This document shows positions 1 to 5,060 of a stretch of DNA of 5,060 nt, piece after piece. Under the pieces are notes generated by a model. That model was not told where the DNA came from, did no database searches, and saw nothing but the letters and a program-made list of their open reading frames with translations. The stretch lies in NCBI GenBank assembly GCA_019683665.1, contig JADGIB010000265.1, forward strand, positions 1 through 5,060, read 5' to 3'. Position numbers and translations under genes: made by a program. This stretch comes from Solirubrobacteraceae bacterium. Lineage in GTDB: Bacteria > Actinomycetota > Thermoleophilia > Solirubrobacterales > Solirubrobacteraceae. Each line of letters opens with the position of its first letter. Position 1 is the first letter of the stretch.

Positions 1-588
1 GTGGCCGCGCTCGTCGCGCTCGGCGAGCTCGACCGGGCCCGCGGGCTTGCGGCCGAGGGCCTCGAGCGCGCCCGCGCGCACGGCGCGTCGCGCGTGGTCG
101 CGCGGGCCCTGCGCGCGGCCGGCGTGGCCGAGGGCGGCGAGGCGGGCCTCGCCCTGCTGGAGGAGGCGGTCACGACCGCGCAGCGGTCGCCGGCCCGGCT
201 GGAGGCCGCCAACGCGCTCGCCGACCTGGGCGGCGCGCTCGTGCGCGCCCGGCGCCGGCGCGAGGGCCGCGAGGTCCTGCGGCTGGCCCTGGAGGAGGCC
301 CAGCGCTGCGGCGCGGTCGCGCTGGCCGACCGCGTCCACGGCGAGCTCGGCGCCGGCGGCGGGCGCCCGCCGCGCCTGCACCGGCGCGGCGTCGACGCGC
401 TCACCCCGGCCGAGCGGCGCGTCTGCGAGCTGGCCGCGCGCGAGCTGACCAACCGCGAGGTGGCCCAGACGCTGTTCGTCACGGAGAAGACCGTCGAGCT
501 GCACCTCACGAGCGCCTACCGCAAGCTCGGCATCCGCTCGCGCTTCCAGCTCGCCTCCGCGCTGAACGTCGCCGCCGAGCCCGGCTGA
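1..588 (+). CDS. LuxR-family transcriptional regulator, C-terminal part (5' end cut by window edge)
   Basis: The visible 195 residues are the C-terminal end of a LuxR-type DNA-binding regulator. Residues about 1-120 are Ala/Arg/Leu/Glu-rich and strongly helical, in the style of the TPR-like region that precedes the HTH in large ATP-binding LuxR (LAL) regulators. Residues about 134-190 form the LuxR/GerE helix-turn-helix: LTPAERRV opens the domain, NREVAQTLFVTEKTVELHL gives the turn and recognition helix, and YRKLGIRSR is the typical end. The GTG at base 1 is probably an internal Val codon, because the frame is open at the edge and the upstream sensory or ATPase part is missing; a short stand-alone protein cannot be excluded. 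The stop is TGA at 586-588. The next gene begins 73 bp downstream on the same strand, so this regulator may control the MMPL gene, but that is inferred only from adjacency. The HTH call is firm; the LAL subtype is likely, not shown. Confidence 0.88.
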   Translation: MAALVALGELDRARGLAAEGLERARAHGASRVVARALRAAGVAEGGEAGLALLEEAVTTAQRSPARLEAANALADLGGALVRARRRREGREVLRLALEEAQRCGAVALADRVHGELGAGGGRPPRLHRRGVDALTPAERRVCELAARELTNREVAQTLFVTEKTVELHLTSAYRKLGIRSRFQLASALNVAAEPG

Positions 589-590
589 GC

Positions 591-614
591 GCAAACCCTG
601 GGGCAAACCCTCGG
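591..614. repeat. Two tandem copies of a 12-bp motif, candidate operator
   Basis: GCAAACCCTGGG (591-602) is followed directly by GCAAACCCTCGG (603-614); 11 of 12 positions match. The second copy also sits in a small inverted repeat, ACCC-TC-GGGT at 607-616. The AAA triplets stand out against the GC-rich surroundings. The motif begins 2 bp after the regulator stop and lies about 50-70 bp before the MMPL start, a position suited to an operator or promoter element. That it binds the neighbouring LuxR protein is a guess. It could also be a chance duplication. Confidence 0.5.
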
Positions 615-661
615 GTCCCCTCCATTGGCGCGCGCGCCGCCGCCGGGCAGGCTGCGCGACC

Positions 662-2956
662 GTGCCCGCCCTGCTCTACCGCCTGGGCCGCCTGTGCGGA
701 CGCCGCGCCCGCATCGTCCTGGCCGTGTGGATCGTCGTCGTCGCCGGCCTCGTGGCGCTCGGCGCCGCCGCCGGCCATCAGACCAGCGACGACCTCAGCC
801 TGCCCGGGACCGGGTCGACCCAGGCCACCGACCTCCTGACGGCCAAGCTCCCCAACCAGGCCAACGGCAGCAACCCGCTCGTCATCCAGGCTCCGGAGGG
901 GGAGAAGGTCACCGGCAGCAAGCACAAGGACGCGATCGAGCAGACGGTCACCGCGGTGCGCGCCGTGCCGCACGTGACGAAGGCGGTCAACCCGTTCGGC
1001 CAGAACGGGGCGGCGCTGATCTCCAAGGACCAGACGATCGCCTACATCCCCGTGACCCTGGACGTCGGTCCGTCGGACCTCACCGAGGACGAGGCGCAGC
1101 AGGTCCTCGACGCGGGGGCGCCCGCCACCGCCGCCGGGCTCGACGTCTCGCTGGGCGGCTACGCCGGGCAGCAGCTCTCCAAGCCCGACACCGAGATCAG
1201 CGAGGCGATCGGCCTGGCGGCGGCGGTCGTGATCCTGCTGTTCGCGTTCGGGACCGTGACCGCGATGGCGCTGCCGATCGTGACCGCGATCCTGGGGCTC
1301 GTCAGCACGCTGGCGCTGATCAGCGTCCTCGGACTCGTCCTCGACGTGCCGAGCATCGCGCCGACGCTGGCGACGATGATCGGGCTGGGCGTGGGGATCG
1401 ACTACGCCCTGTTCATCGTCACCCGCCACAAGCAGCAGCTGCGCGACGGGATGGAGATGGGCGAGTCGATCGCGCGGGCCACCGCGACCGCCGGCGGCGC
1501 CGTCGTGTTCGCCGGCACCACCGTCGTGATCGCGCTCGTGTCGCTGCTCCTGGCCGGCATCCCGCTCGTCACCAACCTCGGCCTCACCGCCGGGGTCGCC
1601 GTCGGGGGGGCGGGGGGTGGGGCGCCCCGCCCCGCGGGCCCCCCGCCCGGGGGGCACCGGGGGGGGGGCGCGGGGGGGGGGGGGGGGGGGCCCGCCCCGA
1701 CGCTGCTGCCCGCGCTGCTGGGGGTGCTCGGCCCGCGCATCGACGCGCTGCGCGTGCCGCTGGGACGGGCGCACCCCGACGACCATCATCCGCACGGCTG
1801 GGCCCGGTGGGCGCGGGGGGTCGTCGCCCGGCCCTGGCGCTCGCTCGTCGCCGCCACCGTCGTGCTCGCCGTCCTGGCGATCCCGGTGCTGCAGCTCGAG
1901 CTGGGCCAGAACGACGTGGGCGCGATGCCGGAGTCGACGACCGCCCGCCAGGCCTACGACGGCATGGCCGCCGGGTTCGGTCCGGGCAGCAACGGGCCGC
2001 TGCTCGTCGCCGCGCAGCTCGGCACCCCCGCCAAGCCCGCCGCCGACGACCTGACGGACAACCCGGCGACCGACCCGCGCCTGACGAAGCTGTCGAAGGC
2101 GCTCGCCGGGGCGCACGGCGTCGCCTCGGTGTCGCCGCCCACGCTCGACAAGGCCGGCGACACCGCGCTGTTCACGGTGGTCTCGACGTCGGCGCCGTCG
2201 TCGGACGCCACCTCCGACCTCGTGGTCGAGCTGCGCGACACGACGATCCCGAAGGCGACGAAGGGCACCGACGTGACCGCCAGCGTCGGCGGGCAGACCG
2301 CGGCCTACATCGACCTGGCCGACCGCATCTCCGACAAGCTGCCGCAGATGATCGGGGTCGTCGTCGGGCTCAGCTTCATCGTGCTGATGCTCGCGTTCCG
2401 GTCGCTGCTCGTGCCGGCGAAGGCGGCGCTGATGAACCTCCTGTCGGTCGCGGCCGCCTACGGCGTCGTCACGTTCGTCTTCCAGGAGGGGCACGGCGCG
2501 TCGCTGATCGGCCTCGACGAGGCGGTCCCGATCGTGAGCTTCGTCCCGCTGCTGATGTTCGCGATCCTCTTCGGGCTCTCGATGGACTACGAGGTGTTCC
2601 TGATGACGCAGATCCAGGAGCGCTACCACCAGACCCGCCGGCCGACCCGGGCCGTCGTCGACGGGCTCGCGGGCACCGGCCGCGTCATCACCTCGGCCGC
2701 GCTCATCATGGTCTGCGTCTTCGCCAGCTTCGTGCTCGACGGCGATCCGATCGTCAAGCAGTTCGGCGTCGGGCTCGCGGTGGCGATCGCGATCGACGCG
2801 ACGATCGTGCGCTGCCTGCTCGTGCCGGCGGTGATGACGCTGCTGGGGCGCGCGGCCTGGTGGATGCCGGCCTGGCTGGCGCGGTGGCTGCCGCGGATCG
2901 ACATCGAGGGCGAGCACGCGCTCGACCGCCCGCCGGCCCCGGCGCACGTCGGGTGA
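662..2956 (+). CDS. MMPL/RND-family inner-membrane transporter (probable exporter), with a damaged or mis-sequenced helix
   Basis: The 764-residue product has the MMPL layout: two homologous halves, each with one N-terminal membrane helix, an exported loop and a bundle of further helices. Half one: helix about 17-37, extracytoplasmic domain about 40-180, helices about 183-310. Half two: helix about 393-411, extracytoplasmic domain about 412-558, helices about 561-730. Each half carries the Asp-Tyr pair of the family's proton relay, in GLGVGIDYALF (D247-Y248) and FGLSMDYEVFL (D642-Y643). The family exports lipids, glycolipids or small molecules using the proton gradient; no substrate can be read here. 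GTG at 662 is chosen because the protein then begins with the typical amphipathic segment before the first helix; no good ribosome binding site is seen. Residues 315-346 are Gly/Pro-rich where a hydrophobic helix ending in TLLPALLG belongs (see the tract at 1604-1699). The frame nevertheless stays open. The DUF459 gene follows after 15 bp, suggesting an operon. Confidence 0.92.
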   Translation: MPALLYRLGRLCGRRARIVLAVWIVVVAGLVALGAAAGHQTSDDLSLPGTGSTQATDLLTAKLPNQANGSNPLVIQAPEGEKVTGSKHKDAIEQTVTAVRAVPHVTKAVNPFGQNGAALISKDQTIAYIPVTLDVGPSDLTEDEAQQVLDAGAPATAAGLDVSLGGYAGQQLSKPDTEISEAIGLAAAVVILLFAFGTVTAMALPIVTAILGLVSTLALISVLGLVLDVPSIAPTLATMIGLGVGIDYALFIVTRHKQQLRDGMEMGESIARATATAGGAVVFAGTTVVIALVSLLLAGIPLVTNLGLTAGVAVGGAGGGAPRPAGPPPGGHRGGGAGGGGGGPAPTLLPALLGVLGPRIDALRVPLGRAHPDDHHPHGWARWARGVVARPWRSLVAATVVLAVLAIPVLQLELGQNDVGAMPESTTARQAYDGMAAGFGPGSNGPLLVAAQLGTPAKPAADDLTDNPATDPRLTKLSKALAGAHGVASVSPPTLDKAGDTALFTVVSTSAPSSDATSDLVVELRDTTIPKATKGTDVTASVGGQTAAYIDLADRISDKLPQMIGVVVGLSFIVLMLAFRSLLVPAKAALMNLLSVAAAYGVVTFVFQEGHGASLIGLDEAVPIVSFVPLLMFAILFGLSMDYEVFLMTQIQERYHQTRRPTRAVVDGLAGTGRVITSAALIMVCVFASFVLDGDPIVKQFGVGLAVAIAIDATIVRCLLVPAVMTLLGRAAWWMPAWLARWLPRIDIEGEHALDRPPAPAHVG
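1604..1699. repeat. Poly-G/poly-C low-complexity tract inside the MMPL gene, probable sequence error
   Basis: This stretch of about 96 bases has only one T (1618) and one A (1656). It contains G runs at 1604-1610, 1612-1617, 1619-1622, 1649-1654, 1659-1668 and a 19-base run at 1672-1690. It encodes a Gly/Pro/Ala/Arg string between two well-conserved MMPL segments (NLGLTAGVAV before, TLLPALLG after). Relatives usually have only some 8-10 hydrophobic residues there, so the tract seems to add roughly 20-25 residues and removes the helix. Isolated T-to-G miscalls would turn a plausible Val/Ala-rich helix into the first part of this string. I read it as a base-calling or assembly artefact; a real insertion able to form G-quadruplexes is the less likely alternative. 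Confidence 0.75.
1638..1655. other. Perfect GC hairpin within the poly-G tract
   Basis: GCCCCCC (1638-1644) pairs fully with GGGGGGC (1649-1655), leaving the 4-base loop GCCC. A second small palindrome, GGGGCGCCCC, lies at 1619-1628. Such structure could stall a polymerase and explain why this part of the gene was read badly. It is in the middle of a coding region, so a terminator role is unlikely. Confidence 0.4.
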
Positions 2957-2958
2957 GG

Positions 2959-2964
2959 CACAAT
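2959..2964 (+). promoter_or_regulatory. Possible -10 element for a leaderless start of the DUF459 gene
   Basis: CACAAT lies 7 bases before the GTG at 2972. Actinobacterial leaderless genes often have a TANNNT-like -10 box at this distance, so that transcription starts at the first base of the start codon. Only the A at position 2 and the T at position 6 fit the consensus, and no clear -35 box is seen. A GAGG at 2955-2958, 13 bases before the start, is the only ribosome-binding-like sequence and is rather far away. The gene could equally be cotranscribed with MMPL. Confidence 0.28.
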
Positions 2965-2971
2965 CCCGCGC

Positions 2972-4021
2972 GTGGAGGGGGCCTCCTCGCGCCAGCCGTT
3001 CGAGACGGACGCCGCCGCGCCCGTCGACGTGCGGGCGCGCCGCTTCCGCGCGCGCGACGGCGTGCTCGTCGTCGTCCTGGCCGCGGTGATCGTGCTGCTG
3101 TGCGCGGGGCCGTCGATCCGCGACGCCGGCGAGCAGATGGACCCCGGCTGGGAGCGCACGCTCGTGCTCGCCGTCGGCAAGCCCGCGGGCGCGCTCGCCG
3201 ACCTGCTGCCGTTCGCGGGCTGGACGGACGACGCCACCGCGTGGCTGGGCGGCGACGACGACGTGGGGTCCGAGGGCGCCTTCGCCAGCGCGCCCGTGGC
3301 CGGCGCGGGCGCCGGCGGGGCGGGCGGCGGCGCGGTCCCGCCGGTCGGCCCCGACGCGTTCGCCCCGCGCGAGCTCGGCCTCCCCGAGCCCGAGCTCGGG
3401 CCGCTGCGCTCGCTGCTGGTCACCGGCGACTCGATGTCGATGCCGCTGGACGCGATCCTCGCCCGCCGGCTGGCCGCCGCCGGCGTCGCCACCACCCGCG
3501 ACCCGCACATCGGCACCGGGATCTCGAAGTCCGACCTGTTCGACTGGGGCGCGCTGGCCGTGAAGCAGGCCCGCGAGGCGCCGCAGGCCGTCGTCGTGTT
3601 CATCGGCGCCAACGAGGGCTTCCCGCTGCCCGGCCCGGACGGCGAGGACGTCGACTGCTGCGCGGCCGAGTGGGCGGCCGCGTTCGCGACGCGCGTGCAG
3701 ACGATGATGGACGCCTACCGCCGGGGTGGCGCGGCGCGCGTGTACTGGCTCACGCTCCCGCTGCCGCGCGACGGCGGCCGCCGCGACATCGCGCGGGCGG
3801 TCAACGCCGCGATTCGCGTCGCCGCCGAGCCCTACCGCGCCCAGGTGCGCGTGCTCGACCTGGCGGAGGTGTTCACGCCCGGCGGCCGCTACCGCGTCGC
3901 GATGGAGATCGACGGCCGCGACACGGTCGTGCGCGAGCCCGACGGCGTGCACCTCACCCCGGCCGGCGCGGAGCTGGCCGCCGACGAGGTGCAGCGCGCG
4001 CTGGACGTCGACTTCAGGTGA
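2972..4021 (+). CDS. Membrane-anchored DUF459-type SGNH hydrolase
   Basis: The 349-residue protein has a short cytoplasmic N-terminus, one membrane helix at about 30-46, an extracytoplasmic spacer with a Gly/Ala-rich linker (about 107-122), then an SGNH domain from about 145 to the end. The SGNH blocks are all visible: block I TGDSMS with nucleophile S154; block II GTGISKSDLFDW with G183; block III VVFIGANEGF with N214; block V DGVHLTPAG with D324 and H327. The GTGxS..D.FDW motif and the overall order match DUF459, a family of periplasmic or extracellular SGNH proteins often found near O-acyltransferases for envelope polysaccharides. The expected activity is ester hydrolysis or acyl transfer outside the membrane; the substrate is unknown. 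The residue after N214 is Glu, where DUF459 proteins usually have Asp (GAND). GTG at 2972 is chosen because it gives a basic segment just before the helix. The gene starts 15 bp after MMPL and its 3' end overlaps the convergent gene by 8 bp. Confidence 0.88.
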   Translation: MEGASSRQPFETDAAAPVDVRARRFRARDGVLVVVLAAVIVLLCAGPSIRDAGEQMDPGWERTLVLAVGKPAGALADLLPFAGWTDDATAWLGGDDDVGSEGAFASAPVAGAGAGGAGGGAVPPVGPDAFAPRELGLPEPELGPLRSLLVTGDSMSMPLDAILARRLAAAGVATTRDPHIGTGISKSDLFDWGALAVKQAREAPQAVVVFIGANEGFPLPGPDGEDVDCCAAEWAAAFATRVQTMMDAYRRGGAARVYWLTLPLPRDGGRRDIARAVNAAIRVAAEPYRAQVRVLDLAEVFTPGGRYRVAMEIDGRDTVVREPDGVHLTPAGAELAADEVQRALDVDFR

Positions 4022-4394
4022 ACTGCGTGTAGGTGTGCACGACGCGCGCGCGGCCCTTGCGGCACGTCACGCTCGCGTCGAACTGCGTCGGGATCGCCGC
4101 GCCGCGCTTCTCCCGGCAGCGCCAGCCGTTCACGCGCTTCGTGCAGCGCCCGGCGGCCCCGCCGTCGGCGGTGCGGCAGCGGTAGTAGGCGGTGACCAGC
4201 CGCTTGCCGGTCGCGCACGAGGTCGCGGTCACGCGCAGGCTCGTCACGTACGTCGGGCCCCAGCCGCGGCCGTCGGCCGGGACCTTGCAGGTCGCCGCCG
4301 ACCGGGCGACCGGCTCGTCGGCGGACGCCGCCGCGGGCGCGGCGGCGAGCAGGGCGAGCGCGGCCAGGGCCACGCGGGGGATGGAGCGCAACAC
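4014..4394 (-). CDS. Small secreted six-cysteine protein of unknown function
   Basis: The 126-residue product begins with a clear signal peptide: basic MLRSIPR, a hydrophobic Ala/Leu stretch (8-19), and a likely signal peptidase I site after ASA at residue 25. The mature part of about 101 residues has six cysteines (36, 60, 73, 84, 93, 111), an even number that would allow three disulfides once exported, plus conserved-looking TSCATG and GWRC segments. Small exported proteins with this kind of spacing (SC..A..., then a G-aromatic-x-C segment and a late C-x-x-G) recur in Thermoleophilia as hypothetical proteins; I do not know a function. The start is GTG at 4394 because AGGAGGT lies 8 bases upstream and the signal peptide starts right there; the frame is open further upstream to 4556, but that part would bury the signal peptide and overlap the preceding gene. 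It lies 41 bp downstream of the SGNH gene on the same strand, so co-expression is likely. Its 3' end overlaps the convergent DUF459 gene. Confidence 0.8.
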   Translation of the reverse strand: MLRSIPRVALAALALLAAAPAAASADEPVARSAATCKVPADGRGWGPTYVTSLRVTATSCATGKRLVTAYYRCRTADGGAAGRCTKRVNGWRCREKRGAAIPTQFDASVTCRKGRARVVHTYTQFT

Positions 4395-4402
4395 GACGTG
4401 GG

Positions 4403-4409
4403 ACCTCCT
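4403..4409 (-). promoter_or_regulatory. Strong ribosome binding site fixing the start of the six-cysteine protein gene
   Basis: On the minus strand AGGAGGT (4409 down to 4403) stands 8 bases before the GTG at 4394. It is the only near-perfect Shine-Dalgarno sequence I found in the window, and it decides the start of the small secreted protein against the longer open frame. It lies in the 41-bp gap after the upstream SGNH gene, which suggests that translation starts anew on a shared transcript. Confidence 0.85.
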
Positions 4410-4435
4410 GCGAGACGGCAGACGCGCGCAGGATG

Positions 4436-5060
4436 TCAGACGCAGCTCTGGGCCGCGCGGGCGTACAGGCGCGCGCGCTCCTGGTAGCCGGCCGGGGTGG
4501 CGTGCACGCGGTCGTCGCGCAGGTAGCCGGGATTGGCGGCGACCGTCCGCGCCCACGGCACCACCACGACGCGGCCGGGCAGCTCGTCGGCCAGGCGCTC
4601 GAGGAGCCGGTTGGCGCGCACGTACGACGTCCCGCCCTGCGGCGGCCGGGCAATCGTGGCCCAGATCGCGCAGCCCGCCTGGGCCGACTCGCGGACCGCC
4701 GCCTCGAGCGCGCTCAGCGCGGTCGGCGAGTCGTTCGTGAACAGGCTGAACGCGGAGACCCGCGCGGTGCCGCGCTCGGCGCGCCAGCGGGCCATGCCGT
4801 CGGCCAGCGTGCGACCGTCGCGCACGTCGGAGGCCACCGACCAGCCGGGCAGCAGCCCGGCCAGGTACGGGCGGATCCCGACGCCGAGCGAGTCGCCGAT
4901 CAGCAGCAGGGAGGAGACCGCGCCCGACCCGGCCGGCGGGCTCGCCGGGGTGGTCGGCGCGGCCGGCGTGTCGTCGCCGGGGACGATCGGGGCGAGCGGG
5001 TCGTCGGCGCTGCCCGCCCCGCCCGCCCCGCCCCGCCCCCCGCCGGCCGCGCCGCCGGCC
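4436..5060 (-). CDS. Exported SGNH/GDSL hydrolase domain protein, C-terminal part (5' end beyond window edge)
   Basis: Reading the minus strand from base 5059 gives 207 open residues to the TGA at 4438-4436, with no stop before the edge, so the N-terminus is outside the window. Visible residues 1-16 are a Gly/Ala linker, 17-50 a Pro/Thr/Ala/Asp linker, and about 51-207 an SGNH domain. Block I is LLLIGDSLGVG (nucleophile S57); block III is FSLFTND (N109), where the usual Gly of GxND is not in place; block V is DDRVHATPAGY (D183, H186). A segment IARPPQGGTSY and two cysteines (in AGCAIW and SCV at the end) are also seen. The linker suggests an exported domain held away from a membrane anchor or signal peptide encoded upstream. 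The domain resembles the SGNH parts of acyltransferase-type envelope proteins more than DUF459, so it is not a recent duplicate of the 2972-4021 gene. Likely role: esterase or acyl transfer on an envelope glycan or lipid (inferred). A start at GTG 4837 would lose the catalytic Ser and is wrong. Confidence 0.85.
   Translation of the reverse strand, partial: AGGAAGGGRGGAGGAGSADDPLAPIVPGDDTPAAPTTPASPPAGSGAVSSLLLIGDSLGVGIRPYLAGLLPGWSVASDVRDGRTLADGMARWRAERGTARVSAFSLFTNDSPTALSALEAAVRESAQAGCAIWATIARPPQGGTSYVRANRLLERLADELPGRVVVVPWARTVAANPGYLRDDRVHATPAGYQERARLYARAAQSCV
5012..5060. repeat. A/T-free C-rich stretch encoding the Gly/Ala linker of the minus-strand SGNH protein
   Basis: All 49 bases from 5012 to the edge are G or C, with repeated CCCGCC/CCCCGCC units. 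On the minus strand they encode Gly-Gly-Ala/Arg repeats. Unlike the tract in MMPL, this fits its setting, because a Gly-rich linker before an exported catalytic domain is common and the DUF459 protein has a similar one. Run lengths in it may still be unreliable. Confidence 0.55.

Noticed and set aside
627..638. Perfect 12-bp palindrome GGCGCGCGCGCC before the MMPL gene
   Set aside because: Alternating GC palindromes arise readily by chance in this composition, and there is no T run for a terminator or second copy for an operator.
1604..1699. The G-rich tract as a programmed frameshift or mobile insertion
   Set aside because: The frame is the same before and after it, and there are no target duplications, inverted repeats at its ends or coding content of its own.
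2623..3612. A 329-codon minus-strand frame rich in Ser, Pro, Ala and Thr
   Set aside because: It is antisense to the end of MMPL and to the SGNH gene, both of which show clear family motifs; composition alone explains it.
506..3952. A 1148-codon open frame on the minus strand
   Set aside because: It lies antisense to the MMPL and DUF459 genes and encodes an Arg/His/Asp/Gly-rich string with no domain pattern. Long antisense frames are expected in DNA this GC-rich, where stop codons are rare.
625..4032. A 1135-codon open frame on the plus strand in another frame
   Set aside because: It overlaps both real plus-strand genes, is extremely Arg/Ala/Gly/Pro-rich with no membrane helices or motifs, and is a frame shadow.
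4395..4556. An N-terminal extension of the six-cysteine protein up to base 4556
   Set aside because: It would overlap the SGNH gene, put 54 Arg/Pro-rich residues before a clear signal peptide, and ignore the AGGAGGT placed 8 bases before GTG 4394.
3889..4653. A 254-codon minus-strand frame across the small secreted gene and its neighbours
   Set aside because: It covers parts of three better supported genes out of frame and shows only low-complexity Arg/Ala/Pro sequence.

Overview
The window is very GC-rich with strong G/C bias at third codon positions, GTG starts, and Ala/Arg/Gly-rich proteins. Together with the gene families present (LuxR-type regulator, MMPL transporter, DUF459-type SGNH protein, a small six-cysteine secreted protein), this suggests an actinobacterium, possibly from the Solirubrobacterales/Thermoleophilia. 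That placement is inferred from style and gene content; there is no marker gene to confirm it.

Layout. (1) 1-588 (+): C-terminal part of a LuxR-type regulator, a helical repeat-like region followed by a DNA-binding helix-turn-helix, cut by the left edge. (2) 589-661: a short spacer with two tandem copies of a 12-bp motif (GCAAACCCTNGG), a candidate operator. (3) 662-2956 (+): an MMPL/RND-family inner-membrane exporter, full length in outline, but with a poly-G/poly-C tract at 1604-1699 that replaces most of a membrane helix with Gly/Pro-rich sequence. (4) 2972-4021 (+): a membrane-anchored SGNH hydrolase of DUF459 type, 15 bp after the MMPL gene and probably in the same transcription unit. 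(5) 4014-4394 (-): a small secreted protein with six cysteines, converging on the DUF459 gene with an 8-bp overlap of the 3' ends. (6) 4436-5060 (-): a second, different SGNH hydrolase domain behind a Gly/Pro-rich linker, running off the right edge. Its downstream neighbour is gene 5, so the two minus-strand genes probably form one operon.

How they may work together. Every non-regulatory gene encodes a membrane or exported protein, and two carry SGNH esterase/acyltransferase-type active sites. A reasonable inference is a cell-envelope locus: MMPL exports a lipid or acylated product, and the SGNH proteins add or remove acyl groups outside the membrane. The sequence does not show the substrate. 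I see no mobile element, CRISPR array, tRNA or rRNA. The most striking anomaly is the G-tract inside the MMPL gene, which is more likely a sequencing or assembly error than biology but should be resolved.
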